Positions 1 to 11,754 of a DNA stretch of 64,000 bases are shown one piece after another. The DNA lies in NCBI GenBank assembly GCA_963920575.1, contig OY986972.1, positions 19,497,083-19,561,082 on the forward strand. Direction: 5' to 3'. Every line of letters starts with the position of its first letter. The first letter of the stretch is position 1. A program made the position numbers and the translations under genes. The notes under the pieces were generated by a model, which was not told the origin of the DNA, searched no databases, and saw only the letters and a program-made list of their open reading frames with translations. Source of the stretch: Narthecium ossifragum. Taxonomy: Eukaryota > Streptophyta > Magnoliopsida > Dioscoreales > Nartheciaceae.

Positions 1-1300
1 ATATTTTTATCATCTTCCCTAAGTTAGTTTTAAATATACATCCTTATAGTCATAAGCCAGGAGATTAGTTTTAAATATACATACTTATCTACCTTATAAG
101 ATCCAAGGTAGTTACTTTTAGGGAAAATTGCCGTTTAGTCTCTTTGGGAGAAGTTATTTGCTATTTAGTCTCCTTGAAAGATTTTAAGCCATTTAGTCCC
201 TTTTTGGACAACTGTACTTTTTTTTATCTCTAAAATACCCTTTATGTATTTTTTTAAATGAGAGATGGATGAATAGTTTTTGAATTAGGTGGTTGGCATT
301 AAATGGAGTGGTTGGGAATATATACACCTATTCCCAATACATGGAAGGCATGCATGCATCCACTTTATGGTTGGATGCATGCATTAATGGGGCATTAATA
401 GTAAAAAAGGAAATACTGAAAAATAGTTGGTAAATACCAGAAAATAGGAAAATTACCGGAAAAAATGAGAAAAAATGGTAGAAAAGTATAAAAAAATACC
501 GGAAAATATAAAAAAAAATTTGGAAATTTTTTGGTGAAGTAACTACAGTTTAAGTGTGAAGTAACTACAGTTATTTTGTAAAGTAATTGCCATTTAAATG
601 ACAAGTAACTACCATTATGATGGGAAGTAACTACCATCATATTAGAGAAGTAACTACCATTACAATGGGAAAGTAACTATCATTATACTGGGGAAGTAAC
701 TATCATTATACTTGGAGAAGTAACTACCCATACTTGGAAAAGTAACTACAAGTATAAGTACCATTTTTTTGAAAATACTTTTAAGATGGTAGTTACTTCC
801 CACTTTAAGTGATAGTTACTTACCGAAATAAATGGTAGTTACTTCCCAAATGATAATTGGTAGCTACTTCCCTTATCTATGGAAGATAGTAGGTGGTTAG
901 ATGGTAGTTACTTCCCAATAAAATTGGTAGTAACTTTCTAGTTAAATGGTAGTTACTTCCCTTATAATCGGTACTTACTTGTTAATTGGTAGTTACTTTC
1001 CAAAATATTGGTCATTACTTTATAATTTTCTGGGAAGTAACTACAAATAGTTAATATAAAAAAAAATTCTGATAAGTAACTACAAAAATTACTACAAAAT
1101 TTTTTGGGAAGTAATTACAATTTATAAAATTATCTACAATTTATGGGAAGTAACTACAAATATTGGTAGTTACTTCCCAGTGTTACTACCCTATTTCTGG
1201 GAATAGTAACTACAATTTTTTGAGAAAATATCTACAATTTATGCGAAGTAACTACCAATTTTGGTAGTTACTTCCCAGTTTTGGAGACGGGGAATGTGGC
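1..1300. repeat. AT-rich region with two-orientation GTAGTTACTTCCC repeats
   Basis: No gene is supported. From about 540 to 1290 a short motif of the form GTAGTTACTTCCC recurs every 20-40 bases. It reads as its complement (GGAAGTAACTAC) at about 535-760, in the direct sense at about 785-1010, as the complement again at about 1025-1250, and then direct. The array can therefore fold back on itself. The flank at 115-215 contains phrases on the pattern 'ccgtttagtctctttggga'. Similar 'gaaagtaact' motifs recur at 15540-15640 beside another 'catttagt' phrase, so both may belong to one AT-rich transposon family. The family is unidentified. ORFs here are low-complexity artefacts. Confidence 0.6.
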
Positions 1301-1500
1301 NNNNNNNNNNNNNNNNNNNNNNNNNNNNNNNNNNNNNNNNNNNNNNNNNNNNNNNNNNNNNNNNNNNNNNNNNNNNNNNNNNNNNNNNNNNNNNNNNNNN
1401 NNNNNNNNNNNNNNNNNNNNNNNNNNNNNNNNNNNNNNNNNNNNNNNNNNNNNNNNNNNNNNNNNNNNNNNNNNNNNNNNNNNNNNNNNNNNNNNNNNNN
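1301..1500. other. assembly gap (200 N)
   Basis: Exactly 200 ambiguous bases. The round number suggests a scaffolding gap of unknown true size. It interrupts the AT-rich repeat region just after a GTAGTTACTTCCC motif, so collapse of the repeat array is a likely cause. ORFs spanning it are meaningless. Confidence 0.97.
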
Positions 1501-1739
1501 AATAATAAAACAATTTCCCTAATTCTCCTCCTAATGTACACCCTATTTTCAAACTTTCAAATAAAGTTGAACAAAAGAATCATATATATCAACGTATGTA
1601 CACTGTTATATGTACATGCCGCTGCCATAATTTAAAAAAAAAAAGAAAAAAAAATACAGAAATTCTAATTGTACTTAATACATAAACTTCTCCATAGCTC
1701 TCCGGCGTGTATCAACCTGTATGCAAATGAAAGGTGAGA

Positions 1740-4288
1740 TGTCGCGCCCCGACCCGCGAAAGCCCAACCGGGCCGGGCGACGCGAACCAGAACCTACAAA
1801 ACGCGGAAAAAGACGGCGAGGGTTCCCTCTAACCTATTGGTCTCTCTAGCAATTCATCAAAAATCCCCAATTAAAAGACATTAATTTAACAACATCGAAC
1901 CACAGATTTAAAACTCAAACTGTTTAATATACATAACCTCGGAGAGGGGAAGATTCGAATACAACTTTACTCCCGTAGGAGACTAACTAACCAAAGGTAA
2001 AAACAGTAAAGATCACCACCTCTCAAAGCCCACCAGGCGCCGCCGCACCGCCGACCAACTGCCCGGTAGGGGCCACGGAAGAAGAACTGACGCATGCACC
2101 TGCAAAACGCAGCCCGGGTAGGTGTGAGCACTAAGTTCAGTAGGGATCTACACTACGACACACAGAAGGAAGAGGGAAACGCAATAGTGTCGCCCTCAAG
2201 TAGGGCCTGCGTGTATACAGGGGTCCCATAACCCCACCGCGTGTCCCTGAGGCCCAGGAGCAGCACTCAGTAGCAGGAAACAACACTGCTGACTCTCAAC
2301 AGGACACTGAATACTGTTTGGTGGGAAGAGACACCACTGAGTAGGCAACTCCTCTACTCAAGAGTTTTAAGAAAAATACCGGACACCGGCAACACCTCAG
2401 ATCCGACTCGAGGTCGACACGATCTCTACAATTTATCAAGCAACAAGTGCACCAGTCATCTAGGCCTATCATCGAATCGACTGGACACCACAATTCAAAC
2501 CGGGTCCAAACTACCCAACCCCGGTCCTAGTGCTAGTCCGAGCTTCCAGCCTCGGGACGGCGACCCAAAGATCACCCACGCCCTAACCAATGCAACTAAT
2601 GCACAAAACAACAATGCATACTATGACATACACAAACAGGAGATAGTCATGCAACAGTATGATAAGGCATCGAACAAGTCAATCGGATCGCTGCAGCGGT
2701 ACTCCTAACCGCTGCCAGCCAATCCGCAGCGGGTCCCGGCATTACGACGGTACCACGACCGTCGACCACAGACTCCTGCAACGGGAAGCAACCCCGAAAA
2801 CGATGATGAACAGTAAATAATATAATATTATATTCCGAAATATAATATTATATTCAAAACACCCTAAGCCTCTACTTAGGGGCTAATTGATCCCGTCGAT
2901 CCGACTTCCAAACGACGTCGGATTCAAGATCTAACTTAGCCACCAGTAGATGTATATACCAGCATCAACATATCCAAAATCCATAATCATCTAACGGTTG
3001 GATTAACGGGAAAACACGAATCAAAACAGCTAATCAAACTAACTTACCAATTAATTGCTGCAACGCAGCCCTCCAGTAAACAATTCATAAAAAATCTTAA
3101 ACAAATCAAAAAATTATGAAATTAGTTGGGTTAGAGAGTAGAGTCAAAGAACTACAACCCTCATGTTCATCACAACCCAAGATCATGTACGTACCGGCCG
3201 GAAAACACGCCGCAAGCCGGCTGTTCTTCAAGAACAGCAGAAAACAGAGAATCCGAGCTTAATCATGCATAAAACTTACCAATATCTCAACCAAAGATCA
3301 TAAAACTCATATAAGAAAATCTACTAAGCATGAGGAATCCAACAAGACAAAGATCAACAAGATCCAACGGCTAGATCTAAAGAAACCCATTAAAGAACAC
3401 AGTAGGTAGAAGAACCTACCGAAGAACGCTTTCCTCGGCAGATCCCTTGTAACCAGTCACTAACAAGCCTCCAAACCACACCATGAGCCTTCCTCTCATT
3501 GCCACGGATCCAATGAGCCTTAGAACACCCAAAATGATGGTCGGAGGAGGGAGAACGGAGGAGAAGAAGCTCGCCGGCGGAAGAAGAGAGAAAACAGAGC
3601 TTTCGGGTGAGGAGAAAGAAGAAGAAGAAGAAGAAGAAGAAAGGAGGGGAAGGAGAAAAGGAGAAAAAGGGGGAGGGGACAGCCGGGAAAGAGGGGAGAA
3701 AGGCGAAGGAGGGGAGGGAAAGTCCTCCCCTTCTGACAGGAGAGAGCGACGGCCAACGGCGGCCGTCCTCGCGAAGCAAAAAAAGCCACCGACTCGATTC
3801 CGATCGATCGCTCCAAGGAGCGATCGATCGCTCGCGCCCCGGATCGATCCCAACACCAAGTCGGATCGATCCGAACGAGCTGGATCAATCCAACACCAAG
3901 TCGGATCGATCCGAGCGGGTCAAAACCCACCGACTCGCTCACGTGTCCGATCGATCGCTCCAAGGAGCGATCGATCGCTCAAGGGTCGTCAGCGTGCCTG
4001 AGCTAGGATCTTCCGATCCCGGGTCCAAAGGCAAGCTTCCGCGTGCCCGAGCTGGGATCTTCCGATCCCGGGTCCACCTAACCATTCTAAACAAGCACTA
4101 ACACATACAAGGCCAGTGTGTGCACACGCGGGTGTGAAACAAACCAACAAGGCGCAATTTACCAAATTGCCCTTGTGGTCAAAGGAACAATGCGATCCAC
4201 CGGATTGCGCGCTCGACGCGAAGCAAACCAACGAGCCACGGGCCTGACCCAGTCGGTCGACCCAGGAGTAGAGGGACGGGTCCTCACA
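1740..4288 (-). mobile_element. solo LTR, family A copy 1 (TSD TGAGA)
   Basis: On the plus strand the unit runs from TGTCGCGCCCCGACCC to GGGTCCTCACA and is flanked on both sides by TGAGA (1735-1739 and 4289-4293). TG...CA ends, a 5-bp target duplication and no internal domain make it a solo LTR left by LTR-LTR recombination. The minus orientation is inferred: a related LTR at 61904 has a primer site outside its TGTAACGCC end, so that end is the LTR 3' end. Inside are a purine-rich block (about 3600-3720), an array of GATCGATC palindromes (about 3797-3982), and a segment around 2220-2260 (tacag-ggg-tcccataacccc) shared with the copies at 5975 and 21483. It is most likely a Ty3-type element; the clade is not determined. 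Confidence 0.85.
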
Positions 4289-5974
4289 TGAGATGTAACT
4301 TAGAATGGAAAAGAACATGCATAAGCAAAAGAACTTTGCATTATTACAAACTTGTACGGAACACAAAATAGAAATAACATAACAAAATGTGAGCAAGAGC
4401 AAGATTCATCTAATTTAAAGCCTAAAAAAAGATGAAAATAAAAATAGAGATAACATAACAGAATTCCTAACTACCTAATTTAAATAGAAAATATTTAAGA
4501 AGCCTCTGTCGTTGCACTTCATAGTGGAAGTTTACGAAAACAAAAGAAAATTGGATAGGGAAAAAAGAAACTAAAGAGAGGTGCTTTCAAAAAAAATTCA
4601 CATGCTATATACCATAGAAAAACAAACCTTTGCATCAAGAAGTAGATACAATGCATACCTACAATCCCAAAGCAAATCCAAAATGAAAGAAAAGAATTCC
4701 TAATTCCCAATTAAATTCCTCTTCTCCATACTCAGCAAGTCACACAAAAAATAAAAATAAAAACTACACCAATGATTATACAACAAATAGAAGTTATCTA
4801 CCATCTTCTCCAGCACTAAATAGGACAAAGTACCACAGAGCTAAGCCAACCACGACATTATACAACATTATACAGAATTCTCAGCTCAACTATCTCATAC
4901 CCAAGCAGTGAAGCCCAACATATGATGTTAGAATGTGAAAGCAATATCTCATACCCCATCCTGCTGATGATTTATTGTGTGTTGAAGAGCATCAAGCAGC
5001 AGGATAGGATGGATGACCAAACAAATCCTGCAATGCATGAAATTAGCATATCATTTGGTACTTTAATTGACTCAATACTTCGACAAAAAAAATCAGAAAC
5101 CATTTGCCAAATTAAAACTCATATATAAGACATCAAGCTCTCCATGGATTAACTAAACCACTATACAGCCTATAGAACAACTAATACAACCTGACTACCG
5201 AAAGAGTCTTGCAATCAGAAGTAGAGCATGCCTTTTAAGGAAGTCAATTCCTATCATGCTAAATTTATATAAACTCTCAAGCAAAGTTGACAAATCTTCA
5301 ATAGACAAATCTTCAAAGTAATGTATTCTGCAGAATCAATCATAAAAATAGAAAAGCTATCATAAACTACATGGTATCTAATCGCACACATAGTCAAAAA
5401 AGCTTAGCTTGTTGAATAAAACTAAGACTTATCAACAAATTAACCCAATTACATCCATATGATATCATTGAAAACTACAATTAAAAAAGTCTACCTCATA
5501 CTTTATGCTTCCTTCCCTTCCTCTTCTCTATATTCGAGCAAATAAAGTCCCTTCTAATACTGAAATAAACCTCTAAAATCCAATAACTTAAAACCTTCCC
5601 TGATTCTTGAAACCAAACTAATCTAGACTTTGAAAATTGTATATCCATAAATCTAGAATCAAATATCCTAGGTTCAAAGGATCTTAATCGAAGGTTTTAC
5701 ACTCATTGAAAGAGTCACTCTGCTTCGTAAAAGTTACTTAGAAGGAATAGAAGTCAAGTAGTTTTCAACTGTTGCATTTATGTTACTTTTTAAAAATCGT
5801 ATCATTATTTGCATAAAAGTCAATACTATCACATAAGCCTTCATTTCTGTAATTATTGCCTCATTCTCTGAAATCACATTGCATTTATAGTAGCTAATTT
5901 GCATTTTTTTTGTACAACGCTATGCCTATAAATTGTCATGCATCACTAACTTATAGTAATAATAGTACGTCTTA
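4289..5974. other. AT-rich spacer between two solo LTRs
   Basis: No gene, RNA or recognisable element is seen. The short ORFs here show no family signature. Base composition differs sharply from the GC-rich ends of the flanking LTRs. It could be unique host sequence or an old decayed repeat. Confidence 0.5.
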
Positions 5975-8415
5975 TGTCGCGCCCCGACCCGCGTAGGCCC
6001 AACCGGGCCGGGCGACGCTAACCGGAACCTAACCTACTGTGGAAATTTTGGCGAGGTTTCCCTCTAATCGTAGTGGTTACCCTAGCAATCACAACCATCC
6101 TGTATTATACAAATATTACAAACTTCAAAGACTGAAACTGGATATTTATATACAATCCTCAAACATGGAAATTATACATTTATCACTCCCGTAGGAGACT
6201 ATCTATAACAAAAAGGTAAAGACTGGAAGATCACCACCTCTCAAGTACCACCAGACGCCGCCACGTCACCAAACACCGGCCCGGTAGGGGCGACCGAAGA
6301 GTAGCTAGCGCCATCACCTGCAAAACACAGCCCGGGTAGGAGTGAGCACTAAGCTCAGCAGGGACACTACACTACGACACTCACAAGGGAGGGAACACAA
6401 CAGTGTCGCCCTCAAGTAGAGGTTGGGTGTACACAGGGGTCCCATAACCCCACCGCATGTCCTTGAAAAGAGACTCCAGTCATGTTCTCCAGTTGGACTG
6501 GTCACATACTGGGCCGCCCTCAGCGAGGCAGACCAATACTATCATCTCACAAGCAGGAACCAAGCTACCCGCAACCAACACCGCTGAGTAGGCACTACCT
6601 CTACCCATGAGACAATGAACCGGACACCGGCTACACCTCCACACTCGGCTCGAGGCCGACACGACCTCTTTAATCATCAAGCAACATGTATTCAGGTCAT
6701 CTAACGCTATCATCGTAAATGACTGAATACTACAAATCGAGTCCTGGACCAAGCTACCTGCAACGGTCCTAGAGCTAGATTCGGGTTACCCGAAAACCCC
6801 GGATCGGCAACGCCCTACACAGATGCAACTAATGCGCAACACAATGCATGTTATGAACATGCGCAGGATAATACAAGTAAACATGCAACAATATGTGATG
6901 ATATATCAAACATGGTCTGGGCACGGCACACTGCCGGCCCGGGGTGGTGAACAGGTAAATAAGGTCTAAGGAACTACTGCAGTGGTACCACCACCAACTG
7001 CCAGCAGTCCACCACAACACCTGCACCGGGAAGCAGCCCCGCAAACAACAGCTTGCAGATAACACAGATAAAGCCCTCGGCGCACGCCGGCATGCAAGGC
7101 TAAGGAAAGCTGTAGGGCTACCCACCCGCTTATTCTAAACATCTCGGGAGTCATCACTCCCCCGGTTCACCACTGCCCTATTATAAGACTAACATGCTTA
7201 AACATATGTACCAGGTATTAAGACAGTAAAGAAAACCGTCATAGAAAGTCCCGCGGCAAAACCAGATGAATTCCTCTCTCTGCCATAGTCGGATCGATCC
7301 CTCCCTCAAGGGAGGATCGATCCCGCTATGGACAGAGAGTGAATTCTCCATACCGCGCCGAGTCCGATCGATCCATGATCGATCCGACTCGCGGTAGGGG
7401 AATGTCCCATGCTGACCAAGGCACCGGGATCGATCGCCCACACCCGGGCCGATCGATCCGGTTCGGGACGGATCGATCCCACTCGCGACGAGGGGATCCC
7501 ATGCTACCCAAAGCACCGGGATCGATCGCCCTCACCAGGGGCCGATCGATCCTGCTTGGGTCAGCATACCCAACAAAGAGAGAGATCGATCCATCTCACA
7601 GACGGATCGATCGGTTGGGTTCTCCGATAAGCCGACGATGAGAAATACCGCCGGAAAACTCCACCGAATCCCACCAAAACCTGGGATCTAGTAATACGAA
7701 GCATCACGAATCCAAAACCGGCGGAAATACTACAATCTAACATGTATACAATGAGTTCTAAGCGTAAGAACATTGACAGCCGGAAAAGCTTCCAAAAACC
7801 AGAAGACAGTAGGTAGGAATCCCTACCGGTGCAAGAGCAGCTTCAATCCCAATTGCTGAGTCTTGGATTGTCCACGAACTCTTCGAAATCCAGGAATTCT
7901 CAACTCAAGAATCCGGTTTTTCAAAGAGATCTGAGGAAGAAGGTTCTGTTTGTTTTATAGGCAAACGAACCGACTTAGCAGGATCGATCCGTCCAAGGAG
8001 ACCGATTGATCCAGCTAAGAGATCGATCGATCCAGCCAAGGAGACCGATCGATCCAGCCAAGGGAACGATCGATCCAACCAAGAGTCCGATCGATCACTC
8101 TCCGAGTCCGATCGATCCGTCCCAAGAGACCGATCGATCCGACTCAACGATCCACGTTCCTATCAAAGACCGATCGATCCTTCTAGCAAGGAAGGATCGA
8201 TCCGTCTCTCGTAGGAAGCTGGACTTGGGTTAAGACTTAAACCCAAGTCCGGATCTTTCGATCCCGGGTCCCACTAACCATTCTAGCCCAACAATACCAC
8301 AAACATGGTCACTGTGTGCACACGCGGGTGTGAAACAAGCCGACAAGGTGTAATTTACCAAATTGCCCCTTGCGGTCCACGACGAGCCATAGGAGTAGAG
8401 GGACGGGTCCTCACA
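5975..8415 (-). mobile_element. solo LTR, family A copy 2 (TSD TCTTA)
   Basis: Same family as the copy at 1740: TGTCGCGCCCCGACCC at the left, GACGGGTCCTCACA at the right, with perfect TCTTA duplications at 5970-5974 and 8416-8420. It carries two clusters of GATCGATC palindromes (about 7285-7615 and 7980-8215), more than copy 1, which shows that this part of the LTR expands. Reading frames full of 'DRS' here are translations of the palindrome and not genes. No internal domain remains. Confidence 0.85.
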
Positions 8416-10937
8416 TCTTATATCCTTCAGAGAAAAAGTGTAAGTAGCTAGGTAAGATGAAAGGTCTGAATCTGCATTGATTTGTAAGATTTTCAAACCA
8501 TCATGTATTCATGAGTAAATTGGATGGAGTATCAGAAAAAAAGAGACATTACAAATATACATAAAATTTGGTTGCAACTTTTATCTGCATAGAAAATTTC
8601 TATAACAACAAATCTAAAGCATTGCAGTAGAATACAGTACACTATAGCAGAATTTGAAAGTTTTCTTAAAACCCAAATCTATAGCATTCATTACTGTAAC
8701 ATACCTGTAATTTGAAAGTTTTCTTAAAACCCAAATACAGTACACTATAGCAGAATTATTAGAAAAAATTAGATACATACTGTTCTGGTCCATCTAGGGA
8801 ACCCTGCAAGCACAAGATCTATCATGGGATGTCAGTCCAAGTATTAGTGCATTACGATGAGTATTGGTGATAATCACTAAAAGCACTTCAAGTCAAAAAC
8901 ATTTTCAGTATTAGCCAATTCCTCAGACATGAAGGTTACATAGTTCTGAAAAATATATATTAATAGCCTTAATCACAGGCATTCTTCAGGGCATGATGAC
9001 ATACTTGATTGAGTTAATTTTTTTAGCAAGTTAAAGATCAGAAGAAATCACTAACACATTGAAATTAGAGACAGATCCTTTTCAGTATTGAACCAAGCTC
9101 TCTCTATCTCCCATGGAAATCCTATTTGTGTTGTTCATGATCTTAAGCTCTTCTGCTCGCAAATGGCATAAAACTCATAAAAATAATATTGGTGCTGCTG
9201 AGAAAGGATTAAACAACTAAGAAGCTCCAAGTTATATTACTCCCAAGTTATATTGAAAGAAGAATAATTGAATACTACGTCAACTTAAAACCAAAATTTA
9301 ATGATACATAATTGAAAACTACAATTAAAAATCTCAATCATAAATCAAATGGAAAAAGAAGAAAGCAACCCAATCTTCAGGTCGAAAGTTACCTGTTTGT
9401 CAAGCGATTGTCTGAAATCCCTAGCATGAAGATGACGGGAAATGGCATGGTGTCGGAGACATTTTCTCTTCGAATGACTCCTGCAGCTCCAACACCTCCT
9501 CCTCAAACCAAGACACCGACTTGCAATCTTAAGACCAAAGTTGAATGATATCAAAACCAATCAAAAAAAGATCTAAAGTAGAACGGAAAATAAATCAAAA
9601 TAAGTCGATTTAGGTTGACAACAAAATGAATAACAGAGCAGCTACTAACGCAAAATCGAAATAATAAGGTGTTCTAGCCTTAGTAGTAAAAGAGAATGTG
9701 ACTTACCTATTGTCGGTGATACAGCAATTGCCTTCTTCAACAAAACAAAACAAATATAACCAGAGGAGGGATAGAACCAAGATCCAGGTGCTGGAGTGCC
9801 GTCAGGCTATGTTGAGGCTGCCGATGATCAAGATTAATTTCCCTCTACTACTACTACACAACTACCATATTCTAGGTGAAAAGCTGTAACCTTGAATAGT
9901 GATCATTGGAAGCTATTCAATCAAGCACCCATATAATATTGAATAGTGATTTTCATCAAGCACCCAAATGCATTCAAGCATTTCATGTGTTTTGTGAGAG
10001 GCATGTGTGGGGATTATATTAACTTAAGAGTGATTGGTGCATGTTGAGAAATCAGTATACTTGCCTGAGGGCAGCAAGAATGCTAGTACTAAGTGTTAGA
10101 AAGTGAATCAACAAAATCAACTATTGATAGCAGCTTGATCCACCAACAAACTCATTTGGGTAGCGGCAACAACATACCATATTAAAATTGTCAAACTAAA
10201 TCTAAGTACCATGCTCTATTTTGAAACATGCACAAACTGAATAATTAATAGTAAAGGGCAGGGAACAGGGCAGGGAACAAAAGAGAAGTAAACCATAACC
10301 GAAAAACTTAGAGTGCACCTTTGACCAACGTTTCAGAAACCTCGACGGCGCTTCAGTTGATATGATCCAAATCCTATTGTTATTGATTTGCAAAAAGAAA
10401 AACATCCCAGACAACTATTTTAAATCATATGTTAAGAAAGAACAAAAAAACAAAAAAAAATGAAATACTATTGCTATTCAGTCAATATGAGTTCCTCTTT
10501 TGGTTCCTTTGATTCAACAATTTTAAATTGAACAGTGTTGAAAGAGTGTAGAACAATTTTCAATTCAGTTCTTGAGAAAACTGAGACCAAGAAACAACAT
10601 ATCAAAACGTCCCAGACATATGTTACAATTATTTTAAATCATATGTTACAATTATTTCACCATGTAAGTTAAAGAACAACAATCTCAACTATTTTAAATC
10701 ATATGTTACAATTATTTCACCATGTAAGTTAAAGAACAACAATCTCAACTCAAAGCACCAATTTTAACCCAAACAATATATTCCATGAAGATGATCGGGG
10801 AGGGGAAGTGGAGGATTCGACCATATAAAGCAAACAATATATTCCACTATTATAGCATTTCAACATATGCATAACCATCGCTCATCTGCTCTTAATTCTC
10901 AGAAATTAAGCATAAGATAAGGTGAAGAACTCAGAAC
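8416..10937. other. AT-rich spacer, no gene recognised
   Basis: Nothing coding is supported. A 28-base phrase (aatttgaaagttttctt...) occurs twice at about 8650 and 8708. Several short ORFs (for example around 9312-9548 and 9698-9889) have no recognisable domain. The right end holds an exact 60-bp tandem duplication, listed separately. Confidence 0.45.
10631..10750. repeat. exact 60-bp tandem duplication
   Basis: Positions 10631-10690 and 10691-10750 are identical as far as I can read (unit begins attttaaatc and ends caatctcaact-type sequence). A partial further copy of the start lies just upstream. Identity suggests a very recent duplication or an assembly effect. Confidence 0.85.
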
Positions 10938-11540
<603 letters not shown>

Positions 11541-11754
11541 TTGATTTCCCTCGACGGCCAACGTCGCCCTGAGAGGAGAGGGAGAGAAGAGAGGGGATAG
11601 GTGAGGGGAACAGAGAGGGAGAGAGGAGAGGGCAAGGGTAAGAGGAACACTACCTCGGGTGTCGCCGGCTTCTCAGCTGGTCGACATGGCCGATGGCGTC
11701 GGGCGTCGGGCGTGACCGATGGCGTCGGGGGTCTCGACGACGGCGGCGTGGGTC

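Noticed and set aside
1239..1635. ORFs across the N block
   Set aside because: Their bodies consist of ambiguous bases.
3416..4101. Several overlapping ORFs of 124-172 codons on both strands
   Set aside because: They translate a purine tract and GATCGATC arrays inside a solo LTR; composition is low complexity and there is no domain.
7181..8233. Frames rich in DRS/IDR repeats
   Set aside because: Reading of the GATCGATC palindrome in all frames; not coding.
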